Shown here one piece after another: positions 16,036-25,363 of a stretch of 64,000 nt of DNA (position 1 is its first letter; the number at the start of each line of letters is the position of its first letter). The stretch lies in assembly GCA_910587185.1 (NCBI GenBank), contig CAJULY010000012.1, forward strand, positions 1 to 64,000, in the 5' to 3' direction. Position numbers and translations under genes: made by a program. The DNA is from an uncultured Muribaculaceae bacterium (GTDB taxonomy: Bacteria > Bacteroidota > Bacteroidia > Bacteroidales > Muribaculaceae). The notes under the pieces were generated by a model. That model was given only the letters and a program-made list of their open reading frames with translations. It did not search any database and was not told the origin of the DNA.

Positions 16036-16863
16036 TCACTTTTTCCTTCTTTCGATTATGTACTTCCATGACTGTTTCTTGGGAGCACGAGTCTTCAGAC
16101 CCTTCGAGTAGAGGCCCTTGCGTGAACGCGGGTGTCCACCGGAAGCGCGGCCTTCACCACCACCCATGGGGTGATCGACAGGGTTCATGACAACGCCACG
16201 GTTGCGGGGACGGCGTCCGAGCCAGCGTGAACGTCCGGCCTTGCCGCTGCGTTCGAGCGAGTGCTCGCTGTTGCCGACAACTCCGACGGTAGCCTTGCAT
16301 GCTGCGAGGATCTTGCGGGTTTCACCTGAAGGAAGCTTGATGATAGCATAATCGCCTTCGCGCGATACGATCTGCGCGAAAGTACCAGCCGAGCGAGCCA
16401 TGAACGCGCCCTGACCGGGACGGAGCTCGATGTTGTGAACGAGAGTTCCGACAGGGATTTTGTTCAGGGGAAGAGCGTTGCCCACTTCGGGGGCAGCCTC
16501 AGGACCGCTGACAACGGTTGCGCCAACTTCCAAGCCGTTGGGTGCAATGATATAAGTTTTCACACCGTCAACGTAGTAAAGCAGAGCGATGCGGGCCGAT
16601 CTGTTGGGATCGTACTCGATGCTCTTTACCACGGCGGGTACACCGTCTTTGTTTCTCTTAAAGTCAATGATACGGTATTTACGTTTGTGGCCTCCACCCA
16701 GGTAACGGTTGGTGAGATGGCCCTCGGCGTTGCGGCCGCCGGTCGATTTTTTACCGACTGTAAGAGATTTTTCTGGCGTAGTAGCAGTGATTGTACCTTT
16801 GAATACGCCAATAACTTTGTGTCTCTGCCCCGGTGTAGTGGGCTTGAATTTTCTTACTGCCAT
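16036..16863 (-). CDS. rplB: 50S ribosomal protein L2
   Basis: A 275-residue uL2 close to the peptidyl-transferase centre. It begins MAVRKFKPTTPGQRHKVIGV and shows GRNAEGHLTNRYLGGGHKRK, and near the C-terminus NPVDHPMGGGEGRASGGHPR with the conserved histidine. It lies 9 bp after rplW. Confidence 0.98.
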   Translation of the reverse strand: MAVRKFKPTTPGQRHKVIGVFKGTITATTPEKSLTVGKKSTGGRNAEGHLTNRYLGGGHKRKYRIIDFKRNKDGVPAVVKSIEYDPNRSARIALLYYVDGVKTYIIAPNGLEVGATVVSGPEAAPEVGNALPLNKIPVGTLVHNIELRPGQGAFMARSAGTFAQIVSREGDYAIIKLPSGETRKILAACKATVGVVGNSEHSLERSGKAGRSRWLGRRPRNRGVVMNPVDHPMGGGEGRASGGHPRSRKGLYSKGLKTRAPKKQSWKYIIERRKK

Positions 16864-16872
16864 TATTGTTTA

Positions 16873-17163
16873 TTACAAGTTGCTATAAAAGTCAATGGTT
16901 TGGCCTTCGCCAACGGTGACGAAAGCTTTCTTGTAGGAAGCGGTCTTGCCGCGAAGCAGGCCGCTCTTTGTCCAACGTGATTTGTTTTTGCCGCGCACCA
17001 CTGCGGTGTTGACTGCAACAACCTTTACGCCATAAAGCTGCTCTACCAGAGATTTGATCTGATATTTGTTGGCATCCGGAGAAACGCGGAATGTATAGCG
17101 GTTAAGCTTGTCTGTGAGCTTTGTGGCCTTTTCGGTAACGATCGGTTTGATTGTTATGTCCAT
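16873..17163 (-). CDS. rplW: 50S ribosomal protein L23
   Basis: A 96-residue uL23 at the tunnel exit, docking site for trigger factor and SRP. It begins MDITIKPIVTEKATKLTDKL and has YTFRVSPDANKYQIKSLVEQ and GVKVVAVNTAVVRGKNK. It follows rplD by 19 bp. Confidence 0.98.
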   Translation of the reverse strand: MDITIKPIVTEKATKLTDKLNRYTFRVSPDANKYQIKSLVEQLYGVKVVAVNTAVVRGKNKSRWTKSGLLRGKTASYKKAFVTVGEGQTIDFYSNL

Positions 17164-17182
17164 TTTGGTTATCTCCTATCGG

Positions 17183-17803
17183 TTAAAGGTTGTTAATCAC
17201 TTCAAGGCTATCCTCTGTGATGACGATAGCATTGGAGTGCATGATTGCATACGTATTAATATCCTTCGCGGTAATGATTTGCACGTTGGGGATATTACGA
17301 GCCGACAAATTTACGTTATTATCGCGACTTGCTAAAACCAAAAGCATCTTTTTGCCTTCTGCTTCAATATTTTTAGCAATTTTTACGAAATCTTTAGTCT
17401 TCGGAGCCTCCAAAGTGAAGTTTTCAACGATTTTGATCTGGTCGTCCTGAACCTTGTAGGTCAGAGCCGACTTGCGTGCGAGTTGCTTAACTTTCTTATT
17501 CAACTTGAAGCGATAGTCGCGGGGACGGGGACCGAACACACGGCCACCACCTACGAGAACAGGCGAGTTGATGTCACCGATACGCGCACCGCCGCCGCCT
17601 TTCTGTTTGTGGAGCTTGCGGGTTGAGCCGGATATTTCGCTGCGCTCTTTTGATTTGTGGGTACCCTGACGCTGGTTTGCCAGATACTGCTTCACATCGA
17701 GATATACGGCGTGCTCGTTGGCATCCACGGCAAATACCTGATCGTTCAACTGAGCCTTGCGACCGGTATCTTCTCCTTTTATGTTATAAATTGCGAGTTC
17801 CAT
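17183..17803 (-). CDS. rplD: 50S ribosomal protein L4
   Basis: A 206-residue uL4 lining the exit tunnel. It shows VYLDVKQYLANQRQGTHKSK, the extended loop STRKLHKQKGGGGARIGDIN and SPVLVGGGRVFGPRPRDYRF. Its ATG overlaps the rplC stop by one base. In E. coli L4 represses the S10 operon; no such site is evident here. Confidence 0.98.
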   Translation of the reverse strand: MELAIYNIKGEDTGRKAQLNDQVFAVDANEHAVYLDVKQYLANQRQGTHKSKERSEISGSTRKLHKQKGGGGARIGDINSPVLVGGGRVFGPRPRDYRFKLNKKVKQLARKSALTYKVQDDQIKIVENFTLEAPKTKDFVKIAKNIEAEGKKMLLVLASRDNNVNLSARNIPNVQIITAKDINTYAIMHSNAIVITEDSLEVINNL

Positions 17804-18423
17804 TATTTCTCAACTATTACGATTGAACCTTTACATCCGGGAATTGAACCCTTGATCAACAAAAGATTGTGCTCGGGAATAACCTTGAGCACCTGAAGGT
17901 TTTGCACGGTCACGCGCTCGTTACCCATCTGGCCACCCATGCGCATGCCCTTGAACACCTTTGCGGGGTAGGAGCAGGCACCGATTGAACCGGGTTTGCG
18001 CTGGCGGTTGTGCTGACCGTGGGTTGACTGGCCTACGCCACCGAAACCATGACGTTTTACAACGCCCTGATAACCCTTACCTTTCGACGTTCCCTGGATA
18101 TCGACGAAATCAGCTTCATTAAAGAGGGCGTCAACTGTGATGGTGTCGCCCGGCTTATGCTCGCCTTCAAAACCCTTGAACTCGGCCAAGTGGCGCTGGG
18201 GAGCTACTCCGGCTTTTGCAAAGTGACCGGCCATAGGCTTGGTCGTGTGCTTCTCCTTTTTCTGCTCGAAGCCGAGCTGAAGAGCATCATAGCCGTCGGT
18301 AGCCGATGTCTTGACCTGAGTAACTACGCAGGGACCTACTTCGATAACAGTGCACGGCACGTTTTTGCCGTCGGCACTGAAAACGGATGTCATTCCGATT
18401 TTCTTTCCTAATAATCCTGGCAT
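17803..18423 (-). CDS. rplC: 50S ribosomal protein L3
   Basis: A 206-residue uL3, an early 23S binder whose tip reaches the peptidyl-transferase centre. It begins MPGLLGKKIGMTSVFSADGK and has GTSKGKGYQGVVKRHGFGGV, then SIGACSYPAKVFKGMRMGGQMG, the tip region. It is 64 bp after rpsJ. Confidence 0.98.
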   Translation of the reverse strand: MPGLLGKKIGMTSVFSADGKNVPCTVIEVGPCVVTQVKTSATDGYDALQLGFEQKKEKHTTKPMAGHFAKAGVAPQRHLAEFKGFEGEHKPGDTITVDALFNEADFVDIQGTSKGKGYQGVVKRHGFGGVGQSTHGQHNRQRKPGSIGACSYPAKVFKGMRMGGQMGNERVTVQNLQVLKVIPEHNLLLIKGSIPGCKGSIVIVEK

Positions 18424-18487
18424 TTCTCTAAGTTTTAAATTTTGTTTTGACTTTGATTGTGTTTCTTAAATTCTTACGTGCTGCGGA

Positions 18488-18793
18488 TCAGACCTTGATT
18501 TCAACATCGACGCCGCTGGGCAATTCGAGCTTCATGAGAGCGTCAACGGTCTTTGCGGTCGAGTTGTAGATGTCGATGAGACGTTTGAAGCTCGACAGCT
18601 GGAATTGTTCACGTGACTTTTTGTTGACGAAGGTTGAGCGATTGACTGTGAAGATGCGCTTGTGAGTGGGCAGAGGAATCGGACCGCTGATGACAGCGCC
18701 GGTGCTCTTTACAGTCTTCACAATCTTCTCGGCTGACTTGTCCACCAAGTCATGATCGTAAGATTTAAGCTTGATTCTGATTTTTTGGCTCAT
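18488..18793 (-). CDS. rpsJ: 30S ribosomal protein S10
   Basis: A 101-residue uS10, also NusE of antitermination complexes. It begins MSQKIRIKLKSYDHDLVDKS and has GAVISGPIPLPTHKRIFTVN and REQFQLSSFKRLIDIYN. It lies 23 bp after fusA; no tuf gene separates them, unlike E. coli. Confidence 0.98.
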   Translation of the reverse strand: MSQKIRIKLKSYDHDLVDKSAEKIVKTVKSTGAVISGPIPLPTHKRIFTVNRSTFVNKKSREQFQLSSFKRLIDIYNSTAKTVDALMKLELPSGVDVEIKV

Positions 18794-18816
18794 ATTGTGG
18801 TTGAATGAAAGTTATT

Positions 18817-20943
18817 TTATTTCAGTAAGTCAACGCGGCCCTGGCATTCGGTCAGCACGTTGCGTGCGATCGAGTTGCTGACTTCGGCATAGTGGCTGAA
18901 GGTCATAGTCGAGGTTGCGCGGCCCGAGGTGATGGTGCGGAGTGCGGTCACGTAACCGAACATTTCTGCAAGAGGAGCCTGGGCTTTAACGACACGTGCG
19001 CCTGAACGGCTGGTTTCCATACCTTCTACCTGACCGCGACGCTTGTTAAGGTCGCTGATGACGTCACCCATGCTTTCTTCGGGAGTAACGACTTCGATCT
19101 TCATGATAGGCTCGAGAAGAACGGGATTAGCTTTCTCTGAAGCTTTCTTGAAAGCCTGGATGGCGCAGAGCTCGAATGAAAGCTGATCGGAGTCAACCGG
19201 GTGGAACGAACCGTCGATAACGGTAACCTTGAGTTTTTCCACGGGATAGCCTGCGAGCACACCGTTTTTCATTGCTGTGGTGAAACCTTTCTGGATCGAG
19301 GGGATGAACTCCTTGGGGATGTTACCGCCCTTGACCTCGTCGATGAACTGAAGGTTGCCTTCGAATCCTTCGTCAGCCGGTTCAACACGCACGATGATAT
19401 CGGCGAACTTACCGCGACCACCGGTCTGCTTCTTGAACACCTCGCGGAGCTCAACGGGAGCTGTGATGGCTTCCTTGTAGCTTACCTGAGGACGGCCCTG
19501 GTTACATTCAACCTTGAACTCACGCTTCAGACGGTCGATAATGATGTCGAGGTGAAGCTCACCCATACCGGAGATAACGGTCTGGCCGGTTTCCTCGTTG
19601 GTCTGTACGCGGAATGTCGGGTCTTCTTCTGCAAGTTTCTGCAGGCCCACGCCGAGCTTGTCAAGGTCTTTCTGAGTCTTGGGCTCTACTGCGATACCGA
19701 TCACGGGATCGGGGAAGTCCATGGCCTCAAGAACGATGGGAGCGTTTTCGGCACAGAGAGTGTCACCTGTGCGGATATCCTTGAAGCCTACGCCTGCGCC
19801 TATATCGCCGCAACCGATCGCTTCCATAGGATTCTGCTTGTTGGAGTGCATCTGGAACAGACGTGAAACGCGTTCCTTCTTGCCTGAACGGGCATTGAGG
19901 ATGTAGCTTCCGGCTTCCACATTTCCGGAATAGACACGGAAGAATGTCAGACGGCCGACATAAGGGTCGGTTGCGATCTTGAACGCGAGGGCGCACATGG
20001 GCGATTCAGGCAGCGGTTCGCGAACCTCGACCTGATCGGGATTGTCGGGATTATGACCTTCGATGGCGCCGGCGTCAACGGGGCTGGGCAGATATGCGCA
20101 GACATTGTTGAGCAGCGGCTGAACGCCTTTGTTCTTGAAAGAGGAACCGCAGGTCATCGGCACGATGCCCATGGCAATCGTAGCCTTGCGTATGGCAACG
20201 CGGATCTCATCTTCGGTTATGGTCGAAGGATCATCGAAATATTTTTCCATGATGGCGTCATCGAACTCGGCGATTTTCTCGAGCATCTTGTCGCGCCACT
20301 CTTCGGCTTCGGCAACGAGATTTTCAGGGATATCCTCTACGTCGTAGTCGGCACCCATCGATTCGTCATGCCAGAAAATAGCCTTCATCGTAATGAGGTC
20401 AACGATACCTTTGAAGGTTTCTTCCGCTCCGATAGGAATCTGGATAGGACAGGGATTTGCACCGAGCACATCCTTGATCTGGCGTACAACCTCGAAGAAG
20501 TTGGCGCCCGAACGGTCCATCTTGTTCACATAACCGATACGGGGAACATTGTATTTGTCAGCCTGACGCCACACGGTCTCTGACTGAGGCTCAACACCGC
20601 CCACAGCGCAGAATGTAGCGACAGCGCCGTCGAGCACACGCAGAGAGCGCTCTACCTCGACGGTAAAGTCCACGTGCCCCGGAGTGTCGATAAGGTTGAT
20701 CTTGTATTTGTTGCCGTCATAGTTCCAGAAAGCGGTAGTGGCGGCCGAAGTGATGGTGATACCACGCTCCTGCTCCTGCTCCATCCAGTCCATGGTAGCG
20801 GCGCCGTCGTGAACCTCACCTATTTTGTGAGTCAGACCCGTATAAAACAATATGCGCTCCGATGTGGTGGTCTTACCGGCATCGATATGAGCCATAATAC
20901 CTATATTACGGGTAAATTTAAGTAGTTCGTCTGCTTTAGACAT
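18817..20943 (-). CDS. fusA: Elongation factor G
   Basis: A 708-residue translocation GTPase. G motifs are AHIDAGKTTTSERIL (G1), RGITITSAATTAF (switch I), DTPGHVDFTVEV (G3) and NKMDRSGAN (G4). Domains II-V follow, with GMGELHLDIIIDRLKREFKV in domain III and RGQVEGMETSRSGARVVKA in domain V. Placed between rpsG (45 bp) and rpsJ (23 bp) in the str-S10 fusion. Confidence 0.98.
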   Translation of the reverse strand: MSKADELLKFTRNIGIMAHIDAGKTTTSERILFYTGLTHKIGEVHDGAATMDWMEQEQERGITITSAATTAFWNYDGNKYKINLIDTPGHVDFTVEVERSLRVLDGAVATFCAVGGVEPQSETVWRQADKYNVPRIGYVNKMDRSGANFFEVVRQIKDVLGANPCPIQIPIGAEETFKGIVDLITMKAIFWHDESMGADYDVEDIPENLVAEAEEWRDKMLEKIAEFDDAIMEKYFDDPSTITEDEIRVAIRKATIAMGIVPMTCGSSFKNKGVQPLLNNVCAYLPSPVDAGAIEGHNPDNPDQVEVREPLPESPMCALAFKIATDPYVGRLTFFRVYSGNVEAGSYILNARSGKKERVSRLFQMHSNKQNPMEAIGCGDIGAGVGFKDIRTGDTLCAENAPIVLEAMDFPDPVIGIAVEPKTQKDLDKLGVGLQKLAEEDPTFRVQTNEETGQTVISGMGELHLDIIIDRLKREFKVECNQGRPQVSYKEAITAPVELREVFKKQTGGRGKFADIIVRVEPADEGFEGNLQFIDEVKGGNIPKEFIPSIQKGFTTAMKNGVLAGYPVEKLKVTVIDGSFHPVDSDQLSFELCAIQAFKKASEKANPVLLEPIMKIEVVTPEESMGDVISDLNKRRGQVEGMETSRSGARVVKAQAPLAEMFGYVTALRTITSGRATSTMTFSHYAEVSNSIARNVLTECQGRVDLLK

Positions 20944-20988
20944 TGTTGTTCTTTGGAATAAAAATCAATGAAAAACTTTAATTGGAAT

Positions 20989-21465
20989 TTAGAAACGGAA
21001 GTGAGCGAACGCACGGTTGGCCTCGGCCATCTTGTGCATGTCTTCCTTGCGCTTGAACGCGCCGCCCTGATCGTTGTAGGCATCCACGATTTCGGCAGCC
21101 AGCTTGTCAGCCATGGTCTTGCCGCCACGTTTGCGGGCATAGAGGATGAGGTTTTTCATCGATATCGACTCCTTGCGGTCAGGACGGATTTCAGTAGGCA
21201 CCTGGAAGGTGGCACCGCCTACGCGACGTGATTTGACCTCGACCTGAGGAGTTACATTTTCAAGGGCTTTTTTCCAGATTTCAAGAGCGGTCTTCTCTTC
21301 GTTGGGAAGTTTTGACTTCACGGTTTCAAGAGCGCTGTAGAAAATGGTGTAAGCGGTGTTCTTCTTGCCGTCATACATCAGGTGATTGACGAACTTGGAA
21401 ACTCTTACATCGTTGAAAACGGGATCGGGTAAAACGACCCGCTTCTTAGGTTTTGCCTTTCTCAT
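20989..21465 (-). CDS. rpsG: 30S ribosomal protein S7
   Basis: A 158-residue uS7, head-assembly initiator. It begins MRKAKPKKRVVLPDPVFNDV and has KFVNHLMYDGKKNTAYTIFY, ENVTPQVEVKSRRVGGATFQ and EANRAFAHFRF. It is preceded by a 240-bp gap after rpsL, larger than usual. Confidence 0.98.
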   Translation of the reverse strand: MRKAKPKKRVVLPDPVFNDVRVSKFVNHLMYDGKKNTAYTIFYSALETVKSKLPNEEKTALEIWKKALENVTPQVEVKSRRVGGATFQVPTEIRPDRKESISMKNLILYARKRGGKTMADKLAAEIVDAYNDQGGAFKRKEDMHKMAEANRAFAHFRF

Positions 21466-21705
21466 TTTGTGTTTTGAGCGATTTTTTATCGTTTTTTGTT
21501 TGCTTGGTTGCTGCTTCTTTCATCTTCAACGCCGGCCCTCCGGCCCGGTCGTTTACTCAACCGTCGATTATGTTTCGAATTAGCCTTCCAATAAATCAAA
21601 AAGCGAAGATTCTGTTTACTTCAGTTACTTTTCTCTTTATCCGGGCGCTTTGTTTTAAGCCCTGCACCCGGAGGGGCTGTAAGATTTTAGACGTTTGGAT
21701 TACGA
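21466..21705 (-). other. Long rpsL-rpsG spacer without gene
   Basis: No open frame with coding character is seen in these 240 bp. On the minus strand a CCGGG arm can pair with CCCGG some 20 nt later just after rpsL, and a CCGGGCCGGAGGGCCGG block lies about 65 nt before rpsG. These could form paired structures relevant to S7 control, but I see no match to a leader I can name. Confidence 0.4.
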
Positions 21706-22089
21706 TTACTTCTTGGCGGCTTTCGGACGCTTTGCACCGTATTTCGAACGACGCTGAGTGCGGTCCTTCACGCCACTGGTATCAAGAGTACCGCGGACAA
21801 TGTGATAACGTACACCGGGGAGGTCCTTTACACGACCGCCGCGCACGAGCACGATAGAGTGTTCCTGCAGGTTGTGACCTTCACCGGGAATGTAAGAGTT
21901 GACTTCCTTACCGTTGGTGAGGCGCACACGGGCCACCTTACGCATTGCCGAGTTAGGCTTTTTGGGAGTGGTGGTATAAACACGCACGCAAACGCCACGG
22001 CGCTGCGGGCATGAATCCAGTGCAGGTGACTTACTCTTGTCCTCGAGAGCCACACGTCCTTTTCTTACCAATTGCTGAATTGTAGGCAT
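21706..22089 (-). CDS. rpsL: 30S ribosomal protein S12
   Basis: A 127-residue uS12 of the decoding centre and first gene of the str-S10-spc-alpha block. It begins MPTIQQLVRKGRVALEDKSK; the streptomycin-contact loop TTPKKPNSAMRKVARVRL carries the sensitive-type lysine at residue 43, and GGRVKDLPGVRYHIVRG is the second contact loop. The Lys-rich tail is normal. Confidence 0.98.
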   Translation of the reverse strand: MPTIQQLVRKGRVALEDKSKSPALDSCPQRRGVCVRVYTTTPKKPNSAMRKVARVRLTNGKEVNSYIPGEGHNLQEHSIVLVRGGRVKDLPGVRYHIVRGTLDTSGVKDRTQRRSKYGAKRPKAAKK

Positions 22090-22249
22090 CTTAGTTCTTT
22101 TTGTTTACTTAATTCGATTAATTTTTATATTTCTTTTCGTTTTATCCTTTTGTCAAGGCGCTCTTTCAGCACATATCCGTAGCCAACCATCGCTCTATCC
22201 CTCAGGGATTTAGCCTCCGGTCAGCTCCTTCTCATGCTTAAAAGCGTTG
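22090..22249 (-). promoter_or_regulatory. Leader of the ribosomal block, with hairpin and possible short ORF
   Basis: About 150 nt separate the predicted start of transcription from rpsL. The leader contains ATCCC-TGA-GGGAT, extended by GCT/AGC, and a 21-codon frame (22125-22190, minus) that begins MVGYGYVLKERLDKRIKRK and stops about 35 nt before rpsL. The frame could be a leader peptide or chance; nothing else in the 350 bp between rpsL and the EamA gene looks coding. Confidence 0.35.
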
Positions 22250-22281
22250 CAAAATTACAAACTAATTTCCTAACTGCCAAA
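22250..22281 (-). promoter_or_regulatory. Promoter of the rpsL-rplQ block
   Basis: On the minus strand TTTG (22278-22281), a 20-nt spacer and TAATTTTG (22250-22257) make a consensus Bacteroidetes promoter, followed by GC. It is the only strong promoter seen upstream of the 33-gene block, so it probably drives most of it. Confidence 0.75.
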
Positions 22282-22439
22282 TATTTTCGCTCTTTTCTGC
22301 ATCTTTTCTTCAACGGTTATTCACAATGTCTGCCGGAGGTTACGGAACGGCAACATCACCCTTCGCACAATAGAACAAAACACGTTATTGTTTATTGCGG
22401 TTCTCTTCCATAAAAGAGCCCGAGCCTTTCCGGTTCCGA

Positions 22440-22856
22440 TCATTTCCAGATGAGCACAATGGCCCCGAGCGTTATCAGCAAACCGCCTGCAATGACTTTC
22501 GGAGTGAGCGGCTCTTTCAGAATAAGGAAAGAGAACAGGATGGTGAATACCACACTCATCTTGTCAAGCGGCGCCACCTTCGACGCTTCACCGATCTGAA
22601 GCGCCCTGAAATAGAACAGCCATGAGAGCCCTGTCGCTATGCCTGACAGGATGAGGAATATCCACGTGCCGGCACCTATCGTTTTTAAAGACTGCATTTT
22701 GCCGCTCATCAACACTATCCCCCATGTCGGGGCGAGCACTATGGCCGTCCTTATGGCGGTTGCGAGATCGGAGTCGATGTTTCTTACCCCGAGTTTGGCG
22801 AATATGGCTGTAAATGCGGCGAACAGAGCTGAAAGAAGAGCGTATAATTTCCACAT
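22440..22856 (-). CDS. EamA/DMT-family transporter, single-domain
   Basis: A 138-residue membrane protein with about four or five helices and one EamA repeat, half the size of the usual ten-helix drug/metabolite transporter, so it would work as a dimer. It begins MWKLYALLSALFAAFTAIFA and ends with PLTPKVIAGGLLITLGAIVL, the typical EamA closing. Substrate unknown. It begins 4 bp after the sensor-kinase gene and likely shares its transcript, which could make it a target or accessory of that two-component system. Confidence 0.8.
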   Translation of the reverse strand: MWKLYALLSALFAAFTAIFAKLGVRNIDSDLATAIRTAIVLAPTWGIVLMSGKMQSLKTIGAGTWIFLILSGIATGLSWLFYFRALQIGEASKVAPLDKMSVVFTILFSFLILKEPLTPKVIAGGLLITLGAIVLIWK

Positions 22857-22860
22857 GGTT

Positions 22861-23925
22861 CTATAGGTTTGTCCTTATTGTGAATTTATGGCGGCTCCCG
22901 TCATGGGAATATTCTATAGCCCATCCGTGATAATCGCAGACGGCCTTGGCTATCGCCAGACCGAGACCATTGCCGTTTTTGGCAAGGGGGCCGGCTCCGA
23001 AACGTCGGAACAGGTTCGCACCGTCAAGGCTTTTGCCGTCAGATGGATTGGTGACGGAAAAGCCCTCGTCGGAGAGCGCTATGACGATGCGCCCCGTTGA
23101 GTCATGCGTGTGACGTATGGCATTGACGACAAGATTGTTCACCAGACTCTCCATGAGAATTGGGTTGGCTTTGAAAGCCTGCGGATTCTTCCGGTTCTCT
23201 TCCATATCAATCCTGAGACCGGGCCTTAGCATCCGGTAAGCCGCCAGGCGCTCCGCTATGAACCGTTGAGGATCGACCGTTTCCACCTCGGAGTATTGTC
23301 CGTTATCGATTTTCGCCAGGAGCAAAAGGCTGCGGTTAAGATGCCCCATGCGCATATTCAGATCGTAAAGGTCGGCGATCATGGCCGTTGTCCTCTCATC
23401 GAGATTCTCCTGCATCAGAAGGTCAAGCTTGCTCCGGGTAACAGCCAGCGGGGTCTGCAACTCGTGGGAGGCGTTTTCGGTGAACTCCTTCTGAATCCTG
23501 TAGGTCTCGCGGCTGCGCGTCATCATCTTTTCAAGCGAACGGTTAAGCCGGTCGAACTCTCTGATATCCGTCGGCATGAATTCAGGCGATGCGTCCTGCG
23601 TCACATTAAATGACTCCGCTTTGCGCAATGTATCGTCGAAAGGGAGCCAGAGGCGCCGAGTGACGAACCGCATCGTGACGTAGAGCGAAACGGTGACCAC
23701 GACAAAAATCAACACGAACTGTATCATCATGCCCTCCATTATGTCTCGTTCAAGATCGAGAGGGGGTATTCCGTGACCTCCTTCGACCGCCTCGATTATA
23801 TCTATCATGTCTTCGGCATAATAATGCCTGGTCACGAAATAGAACAGCGGCGCAGACACCAAGAACAGCACTACGCAACAGATCGTGAACCGGGAGAAAG
23901 TCTTTGAAACAAGATTCTTCATCAT
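22861..23925 (-). CDS. Sensor histidine kinase
   Basis: A 354-residue membrane kinase. The ATG at 23925 is chosen because it overlaps the regulator stop as ATGA. Two membrane segments flank a short periplasmic loop of about 35 residues (about 13-32 and 68-88); then HAMP-like linker, HisKA with ENASHELQTPLAVTRSKLD (phospho-His), and HATPase with N box LVNNLVVNAIRHTH and G box NGNGLGLAIAKAV. The sensed signal is unknown; the short loop suggests sensing at the membrane. Partner is the adjacent OmpR-type regulator. Confidence 0.93.
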   Translation of the reverse strand: MMKNLVSKTFSRFTICCVVLFLVSAPLFYFVTRHYYAEDMIDIIEAVEGGHGIPPLDLERDIMEGMMIQFVLIFVVVTVSLYVTMRFVTRRLWLPFDDTLRKAESFNVTQDASPEFMPTDIREFDRLNRSLEKMMTRSRETYRIQKEFTENASHELQTPLAVTRSKLDLLMQENLDERTTAMIADLYDLNMRMGHLNRSLLLLAKIDNGQYSEVETVDPQRFIAERLAAYRMLRPGLRIDMEENRKNPQAFKANPILMESLVNNLVVNAIRHTHDSTGRIVIALSDEGFSVTNPSDGKSLDGANLFRRFGAGPLAKNGNGLGLAIAKAVCDYHGWAIEYSHDGSRHKFTIRTNL

Positions 23926-24599
23926 TCTATATCCCATTTATAACCCACCCCGTAATAAGTTTTTATACATCCTGTGGCTCCGGCCGACGCCAGTTTGGCC
24001 TTAAGATTCTTCACGTGGGCATACACGAAGTTGAAATCATCCATCATGTCGGCCACATCTCCGCTCAGGTGCTCAGCCACGGCGCTCTTCGACACTACTC
24101 GCCGGCGGTTCTCGACAAGGAACAGAAGAAGATCGTATTCCGATTTCGTCAGCTCGAGCGAGCGGTCGCCGACCGCCACTGACCGTCGCAGAAGATCTAT
24201 ACTTACGGGTCCTGTCGAAATGACATTACCGGCCGAGAAACATTTGCGACGCAACAGAGCGAATATTCTCATTCCCAGCTCCGGCAGATGGAAAGGCTTT
24301 GCGAGATAATCGTCGGCGCCGATCTTCAGGCCCTCGACCTTATCGTCGATAGAATCCTTCGCCGAGATGATGACTACGCCTGCTGCCGGGTTACCCCGCT
24401 TGATCGTCCTGAGAATATCCAGACCGCTCCCGCCCGGCAGCATGAGATCGAGCAGGATGCAGTCATATTCATACGCCCCTGTTTTCTCCAGTGCCTCGGC
24501 GTAAGTGAAAGCCTGCTCACAAAGGTATTCCTCATGGCTGAGATAACTGACAATACTGTCGGAGAGCGCTTTTTCGTCCTCAATTATAAGAAGTTTCAT
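23922..24599 (-). CDS. OmpR/PhoB-family response regulator
   Basis: A 225-residue regulator. The receiver domain (1-115) has acids near residue 8, phospho-acceptor Asp 51 in CILLDLMLPGGSG, and Lys in ADDYLAKPF. The winged-helix output domain (about 125-225) contains LELTKSEYDLLLFLVENRRR and ends TYYGVGYKWDIE. It precedes the kinase with a 4-base overlap. Targets are not shown by the sequence. Confidence 0.94.
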   Translation of the reverse strand: MKLLIIEDEKALSDSIVSYLSHEEYLCEQAFTYAEALEKTGAYEYDCILLDLMLPGGSGLDILRTIKRGNPAAGVVIISAKDSIDDKVEGLKIGADDYLAKPFHLPELGMRIFALLRRKCFSAGNVISTGPVSIDLLRRSVAVGDRSLELTKSEYDLLLFLVENRRRVVSKSAVAEHLSGDVADMMDDFNFVYAHVKNLKAKLASAGATGCIKTYYGVGYKWDIE

Positions 24600-24724
24600 A
24601 AGGAGCGTTTTTTATGCAAATTTACGGTCGAATTCTGAAGAAATTATGAATTGCGACGCTGAAATTCAAAATTTCAACAGAATCGTCCGATATTTTTGCG
24701 GGACAAACAGAATTCTGGACCTAC

Positions 24725-25363
24725 ATGACGCTATTATCTTTTCTTGAATCGATTGATACGGACATTCTTATGGCCGTCAACGGATGTAATTCCCCGGCAT
24801 TTGACTCGCTGATGTGGTGGATGAGCGACAGGTGGATATGGATTCCGCTCTATCTGCTCGTGGCGGCATCGCTCGTCCGTCGGCTCGGATGGGCCAAAGG
24901 CATCGCTGTCATAGCGGCTGCCGCAACGGTGATTGCGCTGACCGACCAGACATGTTCTTCCATCATACGTCCGGCGGTCGCGAGGTTGCGGCCGTCGAAT
25001 CCCGACAATCCGATAAACATCGGGCTGCACTTAGTCAACGACTATCGGGGTGGCAGCTACGGATTCCCCTCATGCCATGCGGCAAACTCTTTCGCTTTCG
25101 CGCTTTTCATTTCGTTGATCCTCAGAAACCGATATATCGCTATGTCATTGATCGCATGGACCACCCTTGTATCCTATTCCCGCATCTATCTGGGAGTCCA
25201 TTATCCCGGCGACGTTATTGGAGGCTTCGTCATTGGCGGATTTTATGCCTCGACATGCTACATGGCCTTGAAACTGCTCAGCCTCCCGGGAAACCGGTTC
25301 AGCGGACAGGATAGATCTCGAAAGGCACGCGGAAAGAGACTCCCGAAGACAGCAAGGTGGTAA
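24725..25363 (+). CDS. PAP2-family membrane phosphatase
   Basis: A 212-residue phosphatidic-acid-phosphatase type 2 enzyme, possibly acting on undecaprenyl-PP, lipid A or phosphatidyl-glycerophosphate. Phosphatase motifs: RPAVARLRPSN, FPSCHAANSFAF (a Cys replaces the usual Gly of PSGH, as often in Bacteroidetes) and SRIYLGVHYPGD with catalytic His. About five membrane segments. Divergent from the response regulator. Its last 65 bp overlap the end of the converging hexosaminidase gene. Confidence 0.88.
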   Translation: MTLLSFLESIDTDILMAVNGCNSPAFDSLMWWMSDRWIWIPLYLLVAASLVRRLGWAKGIAVIAAAATVIALTDQTCSSIIRPAVARLRPSNPDNPINIGLHLVNDYRGGSYGFPSCHAANSFAFALFISLILRNRYIAMSLIAWTTLVSYSRIYLGVHYPGDVIGGFVIGGFYASTCYMALKLLSLPGNRFSGQDRSRKARGKRLPKTARW

